Assembly: GCA_035236585.1 (NCBI GenBank) | Contig: CP141128.1 | Coordinates: 36,748,684-36,812,683, forward strand | Length of the DNA: 64,000 bases | From: Warburgia ugandensis | Lineage: Eukaryota > Streptophyta > Magnoliopsida > Canellales > Canellaceae | Reading direction: 5' to 3' | In this document: one piece after another, positions 10,740 to 22,260 of the stretch | Numbering within the stretch: position 1 is the first letter of the stretch | How the letters are laid out: each line of letters begins with the position of its first letter | The notes under the pieces: model-generated | The model's database searches: none | What the model was told of the DNA's origin: nothing | Seen by the model: the letters and a program-made list of their open reading frames with translations, nothing else | Position numbers and translations under genes: made by a program

Positions 10740-12262
10740 TGTAGCATGGAGAGGGAATCCCTCAAAGGCCCTTTGTAAGGGGGGAATTTATATATGATCA
10801 TGAAGCAACTGTAAGAAGTGTTGTAAGTAGTGCAGCTACATCGATGTTTCTAGATGCATATGGTGACTTCCATTATGAACTTGAACAGTTCCAGACTATA
10901 TTGGAGGAAGCTAATGAGCCATTGTACATTGGGTGTATATATTATACCAAGTTGTCTATAGTGGTAAAACTTTACAATGTGAAATCAAGATTTGGTTTTT
11001 CAGATCATTGTTTTACAGAATTGTTAAAAGAAATTTGGTAAAATACTGCCAAAGGAGAACAAATTGTCTTGGTCCACAAGGGAGGCAAAGAAAACCTTGG
11101 CTGCACTAAGATTGAAGTATGAAAAGATACAAGCTTGTCCCAATGACTACATCTTATACAAAAAGGAGCACAAAGACAAAACTACATGCCAACTTATCAA
11201 CATTCAAGATGGAAGCTAAAGAAGAATTCAAGTGATTAGCAAGTGAAGGATGTCCCTGCAAAGGTCCTATGGTATTTCCCCCTTATTCCAAGTTTCCAAA
11301 GAATGTTTCTTATTAAAGAAATAGTGAAGAACTAGTATGGTGTCCCAAGGAGAGTGTAGATGATAACTATTTACGCCTTCCAATAGATAACCTGTCATGG
11401 AAGCTTGTAAACTTCATGTGGCACGATTTAGGAGAAGAACTCAGAAACCTACAACTTGCAATATCTATGGATGGGATAAGTCATCATGATTCCATGAGTA
11501 GTAAGTATAGTTAATGGCTTGTTATAATAGTTTGTTGCAAACTTTTGTCGTTGTTGTGAATGATGAGGAAGTTCATGATGTTAACTTTGTTAATATCGGG
11601 TCCTAAGCAACCTAAGAATGACAAGAACATGTACTTAGCTCCATTTATCGACGATCTTAGGACATTGTGGAAGTAGGGGTTGAAGCTTATAATGTATATA
11701 GGAAAGAAACATTCACACTTAAGGTTGTACTATTGTAGTAAGCGAAATTCATGTATATAATAATTTGGCTGGATACAAAGTGAATGGATACCATGCCTGC
11801 CCTATTTGTAGTGACCAAACTTGTGTCATATAGCTTCAACATGGAAGGAAGATAGCATTCATAAGCCATAGATGATAGTTTCATAGAAACCATCCATACT
11901 ATTTTAAATAGGGGAATTTAACAATAGTGAGGAGACTAGGACACCTCCAAAGAGGTTGACTTGGGGACAAGTATTCGTATAAGTTGACAACTTTAATGTA
12001 TCATGGGGGAATAAGAAGAAGGCAACTTCACATGCATATGAAAGCAACTCCAAAAATCGTTAGAAGAAGAAGTTAATATTCTTTGCCTTATATACTAGAA
12101 ATCCCTACACATACAACATGTGATTGATGTCATGCACATTAAGAAGAATGTCTGTTAAAGCTTGACTGGTACCTTGGTCGACATGCTAAGAGAAACAAAT
12201 GATGGATTTGTAGCTTGAATGAATCTCATGACAACGGGTCTGAAGTGACGGTTACATACATA
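10740..12262 (+). pseudogene. CACTA TNP2 transposase, N-terminal and central part
   Basis: Recognisable TNP2-family stretches lie in order on the plus strand: ANEPLYIGCIYYTKLSIVVK and FGFSDHCFTELLKEIW at 10844-11041; KYEKIQACPNDYILYKKEH near 11115-11170; VPAKVLWYFPLIP near 11250-11290; GPKQPKNDKNMYLAPFIDDL near 11598-11660; NNLAGYKVNGYHACPICSDQ near 11758-11815, then LQHGRKIAFISHR. TNP2 is the DDE-type transposase of En/Spm elements. There are many stops and frameshifts. The gene is cut at 12267 by giant solo LTR copy 2 and resumes at 17545. Confidence 0.85.
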
Positions 12263-12267
12263 GGATA
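12263..12267. repeat. Target site duplication GGATA, left
   Basis: GGATA precedes the LTR start (TGTAATACCCC) and recurs at 17540-17544 after the LTR end. Confidence 0.85.
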
Positions 12268-15200
12268 TGTAATACCCCAATTTGTGTAAATCGATTGAGA
12301 AAATTAATTTAGTTTGAATGTTTAGAAATTCCAGGCTGGAATATTAGGTTATTGAAATTATCTTTTTATAGAGATTAAAAAACAATTTAAAAATTATGAA
12401 TTATGAATGTAATTAAAAAACTGATTGAAATGACACTAAGTATGTTCAATTTCGAGTTAAAATGAAAAATCCCTAATTTTCTCCATTTTTATGAATAAAA
12501 GGGTAAAATTGTAATTTTACCTATAATTGAGTTCTAAGACATCAGTATTTAGAATGTACTCAAAAATATGATTCCAACACACCTAAGTATGCACAATTCT
12601 GAGTTTGAGAGAATAAAATGGATTTTTCTCTATAAAAGGGCAAAATGGTCCTTTCACACCTTCGTGGGGCCACAAGGGGCCCACAAATGGATCCAATGGC
12701 TAGAAAACATGTAATGAGTCATCAAACTACTACCAGCTGCTAGTGGAGAAGGAGGTGGTAGTTGGAATCCAATGCCAATTTAATAATAAAAAGAATTGAA
12801 ACATGATAATTACATGTAATCATAAAAAAATTCAAAAACACCTGTAAATACCCCATAAAAATTCCCAAAATTTTTCCTAATATCCCACACAAGGTCTCCT
12901 ACAATGACCTAAAATATTAGCTCCAGAATCCTCCCCCATCTCTCCCATTTCCTCCTTCTTTCCTCTCTTATTTTTTCCCTAAGGGTGTGTCCCCAGACGC
13001 ACCGAGCAAACAATTCCATGTCTGCTATCAAGTGAGTCAAGGGACATGTCATCCTTGTTAGATTAGGGTTTCCTTGTGGGAAACCATAATTTAATTAGCC
13101 ATCCACTTTCAGCCATTATTTTTCAATCTTCACCATTAGATGCATTCGGACAGGGCTGATTTACAAAAGCCCTAAGAAATTTGGATGATCCACCATCTGA
13201 ATCGTTGGTAATTTCAAAATGAAGAACAATCCCGACATCATCACAGTGTTTGGAAGATTTTTCATCGTATTTTGACCAATATGGCTGGTAAAATCAAATC
13301 TTGGACCGTTGAATATCTTCAAAAGGTTGGGTTTTACAAAACACCCATGGTTCCCCTCCTCTGGCAACGAAATCAGAGATCTTGGCGTCTGTATGTCATT
13401 CTGGAAACCTAGGGTTTTCTCACCTATAAATCTCTTCTCTGGTGAAATTCCTTCATTAGACTAGCATAGGTAGGCCACCCACTTCACCCCCTTTTATTCT
13501 GGTAGTTCCCTAGAGTTTTCTGGCCTCTAGTGATCTCCCCAGCTATTAATCTATCGGGAACGACGGATCTGGCAACAGGGTAGAGATCCCTACCATGGAT
13601 GGCTTAAATTGAAATTCTGAGTTGTTGGATGATTTTCTGGGACCCAACAAACCCAGGGGATGAAATCCTAGGCGTAGATCTTATAAGATGAGGGAGATCA
13701 AGAGATGGGTGATCTGACGGTCTAGATCTAGACGTTTCGCCTATCACCAATCGCCATCCCTGGTGATGGTAATCCTAGGTAACAAGCGCAGGCCAACCTG
13801 CCATTTGTCGTTTTCTATTGGAATGATCTCAGCCATCCAATTTTTGAACCAAAATTTTATTTCTTCAATTGAGAGCTCAATTTAGCTCCAATTTTAGATC
13901 TGAAAGTTGCTATAGATTCCTTGTTACTTGTATAAGGTATTGAACTCAAAAAATTTATGTTTTGATGTATGTAAAATTCTGTTAATAAAGAAAAGTATTA
14001 CTAATTCCTATGATTAGTGAAATTTGGAATAATTAGACTTTATAATTCTGATGTCTGATCCACTGATGATCTTGTGATTATGGAACATGGAATCAGTGGT
14101 TAGAAGTGAATTATCTGTGTTTAATTAAGAAATCTAGCCTTAAAAGAAGAAAAATCATAAAAATGAGCATGGATCTTTATAATTTGATTAATCAAGCATG
14201 ATCAGACCTTTCAAAATAGTTTATATGATGATCTAAATGTATAATTACAATAATTAAATTGTTGGATGTAATTTATTTTCCAGGTCTTAAGATCTTGACC
14301 CTTAAAAGTAGTAAAATCCATAAAAATGAATGGTAATCTCCTTGATCAGTTTGATCAAGGATGATTGGATAGTGTGTATGTATTTGGATGATGATATAAA
14401 GTTAAGATCATATGGATTGATGGGCATGATGATGATAATTTGGGATAGATTAAGATCTATACTCTTAAATTGGATAAAATGGCTTAAGATCTTCTTGATC
14501 GGTTAGATCAAGAAGGATCAGATCATGTGATAAGATGATATCAATGATCTAGTGATGAGATCACTTAGAGAAAAATGAGTAGATCTGATAAAAATAAAAG
14601 ATCAAGATATAAAACCCTAAATAGGATGAAAGATGATTAGAAATGAAAGATGACTATTGGATCATGATGATATGTTAAATGTCTTATTTGAATTATTAAT
14701 GTTACCATAAATGTCTTTTATTGCTTAGTAGATTTAATTGTTAGATTTTCTTATTTATATATTTATGATTTAATGCTTATGTTATATAAATTACATTGAA
14801 AATGTAATTAAATGAAAAATAGAGTTGAAGGACATTTACATTGAATGAATGACATGGACTTAATGATAGTAATGCTATAGTTAGTAGGACAATATAAGGA
14901 TTATCAATCCTTGGCCCAAACTAGGAGAATAATAAACCTCATGAATGACATTTTAACTGTTCCTGGATTTAATTAAAATGAATTAGAAAGAGTACTTAGG
15001 GTTAAAATGCTCATAGGAACCTTATGAAAGGTTGAGATAAGGTCACTCTAGTGAATGCTGAACATGGTGGTTAAGGGGTTTTCTAGTAGAGCCTGCTCTT
15101 GCCTTACCTTCCGTTGACATTTGTGAGGTTTAAAAGCCTCCTTACGTAAGGATTGAAGTAACTACTTTGTGTTTAGCTATTCAGCTAGTAAGCCTTAATC

Positions 15201-17539
15201 AATTGGAAATAAGAGGAGCTGTTTAGACTTAGGATGAAATAAGCTATCTTCAACCAGTAAAACATTAACTAGTTAAATAATAATAATAAGAGCATAAAAG
15301 GTTAATAAATTATCTAATCCTAATAAAAATAGTAAGTAAGATAAGGATAATCAAACAAGATGCACAGGATCTTGAATGATCAAGAACAATAAGAATCCTA
15401 ATGTCGTATTTTATTATATATCTATGTATATATGTTATAGACAAATATAGATAGAGAATCCAAACCCTTGATCAAATATGATTCCAGGAAGAGAACCAAG
15501 ATCATCCTCCTTAGGGATGATCAAACAACTGAACTTAAATCAAAGAAGAACTAGATGATAGAAGATCTAAGCTCTTGATTTTTATCAACCAGTATAAATT
15601 GTTAATCAAAGGATTTATGAAAGATCAAGATCAAAGAAAGGAATACATAAAGACTTAGAATAGAAAATACTTAGATATGAAAGATTAGAAGATCATTCTA
15701 ACCATCAAATCTATTAATCAATAGGATAAACACTATCTAAGGAAGATAGATCATGATAGGACATATGATCTAGATCCTTTATATCAAAGGACAAGATTAG
15801 ACAAAGAATATAGATAGGATAAAAAATATAAGATTATTTAGATTGTATAAATATTGACAGTATGTATGGATTTACAATTTTCATACGTCAATCAGGATCA
15901 TGGAAGATTTAAAGAGATGAATCACTAATTGAAGGTAGGAGAATTTTATGAATGCATCTACATGAGAAATACATGTTGAATACATTATCTTATGTCTAGA
16001 AATGTTGACAAGTATAATGTAAATACTTGTATTAAATCCATTGAAAACCCTTATGATCCAACCAAAACACATAGAAATGGTTAAGCTAGAATTGAGGAAA
16101 ACCCTAAGTGAATAGGGAACTAGAAGGTATTCCAGCCCTAGATAAACAGAAAAATTGTCTGATAAGTATAAAAATCAATACATGAGAATCATTCATATAG
16201 AATGGTGATCCCTAAACTTATATGAACATGGGTATCATTCATTGTAAATGATGATCCCTAAGTTTGAAGTGAAATCCTATCCTCAGTATAAGAATACCAA
16301 AATACGAGGATGATGATATAAACAGACAAGACGTGTGATAAGTAAAAGAATACTCTATATACAAGCTAGGAGATTTGTGGTTTTTATTTTAAACAGGCAC
16401 ATACCTGGGGATGCTATGCTAGGAGGGTAATGAGGGTTTGGTTGCCTGCTCTCTAAAATGTGATATATATGATGATACCATGCCCAAAGAGTGGCAAAAT
16501 GTCGAGTGGGGCAATTATGAGAAGGCCACCATTGTAACGGTTTGTCTCCCCATATAGACATGACATAGACGATTTTCCACACTTGGCATTCGTGGAGTAT
16601 GAAAGCAGTTATTCGAGTGTGCTGGTACAGATCAGACTACAACATGCTAGTCCTTTGAGTATTTTGCATTACGATGCATGGCATAATGAGATGCTGATAC
16701 TGCCCAAATAATGAGATGCTGATACTGCCCAAATATGGGAGTATTTTTCCAACAGAGTCTAGATGTTTTATCAACTTAGTATGGCTGAGTGTGATGATAC
16801 TACCCAAACGATGGAGTATTTTCCACAAGAGTCTAGATGATTGATGAACTCAGTGTGTCTGAATGTGACCATTGATGTTTGAGATATTAACTATTTTTCA
16901 TGGTTTTGACTGTATATATCTATACGACATATATAGTATGTATGTGTAAGGATGTACATATATGACAAAGTAAAGAGAATGATCCATGAGTATGAATAAT
17001 GGTATTATGAAGTATTAGGATAATACTGTCAAATTATTATGCTTCTTGAATCCCCTACCAAGCATAGCTTGCAGAGATATTGTAAATGTTTGAATGTTTA
17101 TAATATCTCGGATATAGAGAAGGAGAATTAGGAGCTCAAGACTTAAGAAGATTTGGAAGAATAATCAATCAGGGTATATCCCTTGAAGATATGTATTTTT
17201 ATTTAAGAGCGTTGTATTGTATTGAGAGTTTTTAATGTATGGTGAGGTTTGAAATTTGGATTATGTAATTTGGATAAGTATTGTCCTAATACCTAGGCTA
17301 TACTGTGAACTACTGGATGGATTCTAAAATTTAATAAAATTATATTCCTTCAATGGAATTTTATCTTGTACAAAATTCTACTTATATTATGTATGAAGTG
17401 ATGACTTGGGTTTTACAAAACAAGTTTTAAAGAAAAGAATTTTTGTTGCTTTGTTTTGCAAAAATATTTTACTACTAAGGGCGCCCTTACCTTTGAAAAA
17501 TGTTTTACAAAATGTGTTACAAAAACCCAGGTCGTCATA
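12268..17539 (+). mobile_element. Giant solo LTR, copy 2 (5.27 kb), inserted in the CACTA transposase
   Basis: Starts TGTAATACCCCAA and ends GGTCGTCATA; the terminal CA is read as mutated from CACA to CATA, because only this end places the duplicated GGATA next to the element. No internal gag-pol is present, so it is a solo LTR. The start matches copies 3 and 4 (GATTGAGAAAAT near the start) more than copies 1 and 5, which suggests two subfamilies. It carries a weak TATA-like CTGTAAATA near 12844, a donor-like CATAG|GTAGGCC at 13466-13475, a conserved block at about 14980-15232 and a hairpin at 17074-17109. Confidence 0.9.
17074..17109 (+). other. Conserved hairpin near 3' end of giant LTR copy 2
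   Basis: GAGATATTGTAAA pairs with TTTATAATATCTC with one G-T wobble. Relative to copy 1, a G-C pair is replaced by A-T on both arms. Confidence 0.65.
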
Positions 17540-17544
17540 GGATA
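17540..17544. repeat. Target site duplication GGATA, right
   Basis: Same 5 bp as 12263-12267; the TNP2 reading resumes after it. Confidence 0.85.
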
Positions 17545-18300
17545 GGGGTAGTTGAGGAATATACTTTCTGAAAGCAAATTATATTCTTGGTAGAGAGGAG
17601 AGAAGAAGTGTGTAAAAGACTATGAGAGATCATATTCCTAGATTGGTACTCTTCAAGCTTTAGAAACATTGTCTCTATGGAAAAGCTAAGATTGTTAGGG
17701 ATGAAATCTCACAATTATCATGCATTGGTGCAACAACACCTATCCATAGCAATATGTTCAGTGTTACTAGATAAAGTTGGAGGATCTATTACTAAATTTT
17801 GCTACTTCTTTAATTATTTATGCAACAAGGTGGCTGATACTTCAAAATTACAAGAAATCTAAGGGCATCTAGTGACAACCTTATGTGAGTATGAGATAAT
17901 TTTTCACCATCCTTCTTCGAGATCATGGTACACTTAATAGTACACCTCATTGATGACGTTAGGTTGTGGACCTATTTATTTGTGATGGATGTACCCACTT
18001 GAAAGGTACATGAATGTGTTAACAGGATATGTACGAAAACACAATCGATCAGAGGGGTATATCTCCGAATGTTATATTGTAGAAGAAGCGGTGGAGTTTT
18101 GCACCAAGTATTTATAATGATTGAATACTATTGGAATCTTGAGAAAGAAACATTTAGGTCGATTAATTGATCCAAAAGTTGGTGAACCTCTCTCCAATGG
18201 TTGTGTATCAACGGTTGACTGTAAGGAACAATCCCAGGCACACCTTTATATCTTGTAAAACTTTAATATTGATGAAGTTCAGCCATACATTAAGTAAGCA
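17545..18300 (+). pseudogene. CACTA TNP2 transposase, C-terminal part
   Basis: After the LTR the transposase continues: MEKLRLLGMKSHNYHALVQQ, then HLSIAICSVLLDKVGGSITK and FCYFFNYLCNKVADTSKLQE at 17677-17862; WMYPLERYMNVLTGYVRKHN and RSEGYISECYIVEEAVEFCT near 17985-18105; and a GRLIDPKVGEPLSNGC stretch near 18150-18200. These match the C-terminal TNP2 region, whose hallmark is MKSHDCH...LLQ and then W-M-Y-P-x-E-R. Stops interrupt it. It is the second half of the gene split by copy 2. Confidence 0.85.
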
Positions 18301-18660
18301 ATTAATACTTTCTCTTATGTTTCTTTTACATTTTCTTATATAGAAATATATGTTGAAGGGTAATATATTGCATGCATGTCATATATAATTTTCATCGATC
18401 TTTATTGTAGTGAGCACATGGACTTCTTACAAGAGATGTATTCAAGAGATGTAAAGAAACAAAAGTGGTTGCAAGATGAGCATTGTCATTCCTTCACTAC
18501 TTGACTTTGTCAAAAGGTATTTAATTACAATGAAATAATACTTCATTCATTTAATTGATTTGTAATAGCATATGGATGTATACATTAATCATCTCAATTA
18601 AGTAATATTATACACATGTTTTAGATCATCAAGATATTCCAGGTCATAGTATTTCTGAAT
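18301..18660 (+). other. Probable intron and linker of the CACTA transposase gene
   Basis: AT-rich sequence between the TNP2 C-terminus and the next recognisable domain. A short coding-like piece (HMDFLQEMYSRDVKKQKWLQ near 18417-18475) fits the TNP2-DUF4216 linker. The rest looks intronic. Confidence 0.45.
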
Positions 18661-19301
18661 CCTTAGCCTAGATGGTGATAGGAACTTGACTAGAAGTAAT
18701 AAAGTATGCTGGATATGTCATCAATGATTATCGCTTTCACACAAAAGACAGTGATAAGTTAAGACACAACAAAGTTGTGGTACTAGCCTAGTTGATAAAC
18801 CTACTTTCTTGTCCAGTTCAAATGACAACGACCTAATTGTTGTTGACAATAGTCATTTTAGGGTTATATGTGAGATATTGGTGCTAGATTATACTTGTAG
18901 AACTGTGGCTGTGTTTAAGTGAAATTGGGTGGAACACAATAAAGATAACATCAAAATCAATGACCTTGGATTGTCTTTGATTGATCTTAATAAGATCGGC
19001 TATCAAAATGACTAGTTTATTTTAGCATCTTAAGTGAAACATATATTTTATGTACAAGATGGAAATGATATGCATATAGTCAACTATTTTATCAACATTC
19101 TTGAGGGACTTCTATGATGAAGATGACCTAGGTGATACAACAATTGGTTACCCTTACATCACTACAACAATGCCATCGATCGATCTAATCAGGGAGCATG
19201 AGATGGATTATGTGCATGATACTAGTGCGGAGGGGTGTTTGGGTTGGATGAAATTGTATATGATAGAAAAAATTAAAATCTTTATAACATCCAAGGTATG
19301 A
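18661..19301 (+). pseudogene. DUF4216 region of the CACTA transposase
   Basis: Reads GYVINDYRFHTKDSDK near 18712-18760, then CEILVLDYTCRTVAVFKCNW-like sequence with WVEHNKDNIKINDLGLSLID near 18925-18985, and KHIFYVQDGNDMHIV near 19035-19080, ending with an open stretch at 19101-19301 (RDFYDEDDLGD). The order F-x-C-x-W...DELGF...FILASQ...VFYVxD is typical of DUF4216 at the C-terminus of plant CACTA transposases. In-frame stops occur at about four places. Function of the domain is unknown. Confidence 0.75.
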
Positions 19302-19444
19302 ATTGAATTAATCACGTTATACATCATCTGTCATGCCAATCACCTATTATACATCAAGGAAATAAGGGATGGGGGAACCCTCCATCCTTCATAGGTTCTT
19401 AAGAATTTCAAGAATGAGCGAATAGGAAAAACTACTATTATTAT

Positions 19445-19960
19445 AGAGAAAATACATAGGTTAGGTTGTCATAAATTTTAATTCATATAAGTTGGTTATT
19501 CATAACCATCTTATATTTATTTAAAAAGTATAAGACAGTTAATAGAAACTACCTTATGTTATTCAAATAAAGTCAAAACGGGAACTTGGTGGGAAAGATT
19601 TGCTGGTAATATGAGATGGTTGTGAGAAACCATCCTATATTCTAATAAATATAGGATGGTTAATATAAGACTACTATTTAAAACCATCTTATATTAGTAT
19701 AATATAGGACAGTTCACTAAAAACTGTCTTATAACTCTCCTCAATCATCCTATATTTACAAGACAACTTTTTAGAAAATCATCCTATATGTTGGAAATGA
19801 CATCGAATATAAGACAATTTTTCCCCAATCATCTTATAACTTCCCTTTACAAAAGATAGAAATGACACATCAAATATAGGAATATAGGATGGTTTTCTAT
19901 GAACCATCTTATATTAGGAGAATAAAGGATGGTTTTTTAAAACTATTCAATATTCAACTA
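19445..19960. repeat. Right subterminal repeat array of the CACTA element
   Basis: Repeated AACCATCTTATA / TATAGGATGGTT units in both orientations, e.g. GGATGGTTTTCTATGAACCA near 19888-19907. Same unit type as at 9140-9470. The two arrays bracket the TNP2 remnants, giving a CACTA element of about 5.5 kb once the 5.27-kb solo LTR is subtracted. Confidence 0.65.
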
Positions 19961-19984
19961 TACATATAAGTTAAAACCCCATAC

Positions 19985-20245
19985 CCCTACCCAAAAAAAA
20001 TAAAAGAAGAAAAAACCTTCACACAGACCAAAATCTAAGAGAGGAAGAAAGAGGAGAAGAAGAAGAAGAAGAAGAGGAAAAAGAAAGAGAGCGAGGGAGG
20101 GAGGGAGGAAGTTTGCACCCACTTATGCTACTTGATGCAAGGAGAGAGAGAGAGAGAGAGAACACACACCTTACTTGTCACAATTTTTCTCCCTTTATGT
20201 AGGCTCTCTCTCTCTTGATTTTCTTATGTGCGTGCTTCTATTTTT
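19985..20245. repeat. GA/GAA and CT microsatellites
   Basis: A GAA/GAG-rich tract at about 20035-20110, a pure GA run at about 20142-20161 and a short CT run near 20203-20215. Low-complexity sequence with no gene. Confidence 0.8.
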
Positions 20246-20323
20246 AAGATCTACTACTTCTTGTTGTTGGAATGGATAGAAACTATATTTTGTTTTTTTG
20301 TGCATGATTTTTTGAATCATTTA

Positions 20324-20566
20324 TCAATGAAAATCTGAAAAATTGTTCATGTTAGATAGGGGATATTGGGAACAAGAAGGCCTAAGTCTTAGGTTTTCAA
20401 TTTCCATTCCAACTGAGATAAGGAAAATAGTAGCACAGCCACTACTTTTCTTGCAAACACACGCCTCTTCTAGATTTTTTAAGAAGTCAAACTCTTTGAC
20501 TACTTTTCTTGATGCTTGTTTTAATCCATACAATAGAAAGAGAAACTCGTATGATAGTCTCTATCA
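20324..20566 (-). pseudogene. Ty1/copia reverse transcriptase fragment
   Basis: The minus strand reads MYGLKQASRKVVKEFDFLKN then LEEACVCKKSSGCATIFLIS. This matches the copia RT block YGLKQAxR...F...GF.....(D)xCVYKK.SG....L. The following catalytic YVDD block is absent, replaced by unrelated sequence. Only about 50 residues remain, with no LTR or other domain nearby. It is flanked on the right by three near-identical AACTCATATGAT-containing units at about 20545-20615. Confidence 0.65.
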
Positions 20567-20574
20567 ATAAGAAA

Positions 20575-21274
20575 CTCATATGATAGTCTTTATGAATAAG
20601 AAAACAAACTCATATGATTGTCTTAGAGCTAAAGAGATCACGACAATAGAGTCACACTTTCCACCAAAATGGAGAAAAGGTAATAACAAAATTAGTACTA
20701 ATAGTTCAATTTAGATGTGGTCACTTTGCCCTCATATTCTTAAAACATTTCACTTACCCAAACAAGCATAGGAGTGAATTAAGAGGCACCTTCAAATGTT
20801 TCTTTAAGCTATAGTTGACTAATTCCAACTTGTATAGGAATATTCTCAGTGGTACCAACTAATCACTTTTGAACAAAGTTGATGATTATCTATACATATC
20901 TAGACTTTGATATACGTGTGCTTATGCATACATAGTCTCATTTTCTAATCATATGAACTAAGACTCAAAAGTACACCAACTTTGAAATCAAGAAAAAACA
21001 ATCAAGGGGGATACTTGTCTGAGCTCATATGATAGTCTTATTGTATGATCATGCGAGTTAAGACTTTATGAAAAAAAACTTGATGTGAGTCAATTCATGT
21101 GAGTTGACAATATCATATCAAAGAAATACATGACAATGATTTGAAGCAAAACTCTATAGATATTACATGAAAAAACTCTTTATAGCTCATACACTTAGAA
21201 GCAAAAACTCAGTTTCTAAACAAAGATAATGGCACTTTAATTAATAAATGATAATGGAAAGTATTATCGTCACC
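20575..21274. other. Unassigned sequence between copia fragment and MULE
   Basis: Contains repeated AACTCATATGA...GTCTT motifs near 20545-20615 and again near 21020-21060. No reading frame of note and no recognisable element; it may include the MULE 3' part, but I cannot read it as such. Confidence 0.35.
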
Positions 21275-21819
21275 ACTTACTTATCACTAACTAAAGATAG
21301 TCCAAGCCCATTATCACCAATCCCTAAATCTTTTATACAAGCTCCAAGAGCTCAAATTTTCAACCTCTACAACTACCCATAGCCTATACAATTGGGAAAC
21401 ATCTGGTCATTTGCATCCCTCATCACTGCACATATAATCTTCCTTCTGTAGAACAATTTTAGAAAGCAGCCATCCAACCTATTGGCTGTCATTCATCCCT
21501 AACACAAAGTCTATGAAATATTTGATCATGCCAAAGCCTCCTCAAAATGGTTCAACAAAATCATATTTCTCTCTAATTGCATCTTTGCATGATGAGTTGT
21601 TCTATGGACTATCATCTCTATTGTGGTGGTAGGATTCTTAGCCTTCCCCTCACAATTATAATCTCAAAGCCTCTCTATAGTTATATCAAACTCATAGTTC
21701 TTCCTAATCTCATCTCTTAACTGCTTCAACTTCATGTTTGGCCTCTTACTCGACTTATCTGTAATGACCTTTGCTAAGTAGGTGGAGGTCAATTGTGTGT
21801 TTCTATGAGACTTCACACC
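21275..21819 (-). pseudogene. MULE (Mutator-like) transposase, main part
   Basis: Minus strand, reading from high to low coordinates: THRN-type zone HRNTQLTSTYLAKVITDK and PNMKLKQLRDEIRKNYEFDI at about 21665-21810; GCFLKIV-like and RDANDQMFP near 21400-21480; then CIKDLGIGDNGLGLSLVSDK near 21280-21340. These are the MuDR N-terminal region and the MULE transposase core (DGCFLK..., xDANNQMFPIA..., ISDRQ). Frames change between blocks and stops occur. Solo LTR copy 3 splits it, with a further upstream piece at 26266-26345. Confidence 0.75.
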
Positions 21820-21824
21820 TTCAT
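21820..21824. repeat. Target site duplication TTCAT, left
   Basis: TTCAT flanks giant solo LTR copy 3 here and at 26261-26265. Confidence 0.85.
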
Positions 21825-22231
21825 TGTGACGACCCAAGTTTTTGTAACACGTTTTATAATGTATTTTGAAAGGTAGGGCCCTTAAGACTGTAAAAAAATT
21901 TTGCAAAACAAAGTAGCGAAAATTCTTTTCTTTAGACCTTGTTTTGAAAACCCAAGTCACCACTTCATACATAACATAAGTACAATTTGTGTACAAAATA
22001 AAATTCCATTGAAGGAATATACTTTTAGTAAATCTCCAAGATCCATCCAGTGGTTCACAATATAGCCAAATCTATTACAGTACTTGTGCAAATTACATAA
22101 TCCAAAACTCAAGCTCACCATACAATAAAAGTCTCACCAAAGAAAAATACATTTCTTCAAGGGTATACCTTGAAGATTATTCTCTTCAAGTCTTCTATCG
22201 TCTTTAGCTCCTAACTCTCCTTCCCTGTATC

Positions 22232-22260
22232 TGAGATATTGCAACAAGTACAATATCTCA
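22232..22260 (-). other. Conserved hairpin near 3' end of giant LTR copy 3
   Basis: TGAGATATTG and CAATATCTCA are perfect reverse complements separated by 9 nt. Same location relative to the LTR end as in copies 1 and 2. Confidence 0.65.

Noticed and set aside
19157-19172. CACTACAACAA at 19159, which looks like a CACTA terminal inverted repeat
   Set aside because: It lies inside the open DUF4216-side reading (19101-19301) and is not at the edge of either subterminal array. No matching TTGTTGTAGTG partner or 3-bp duplication was seen.
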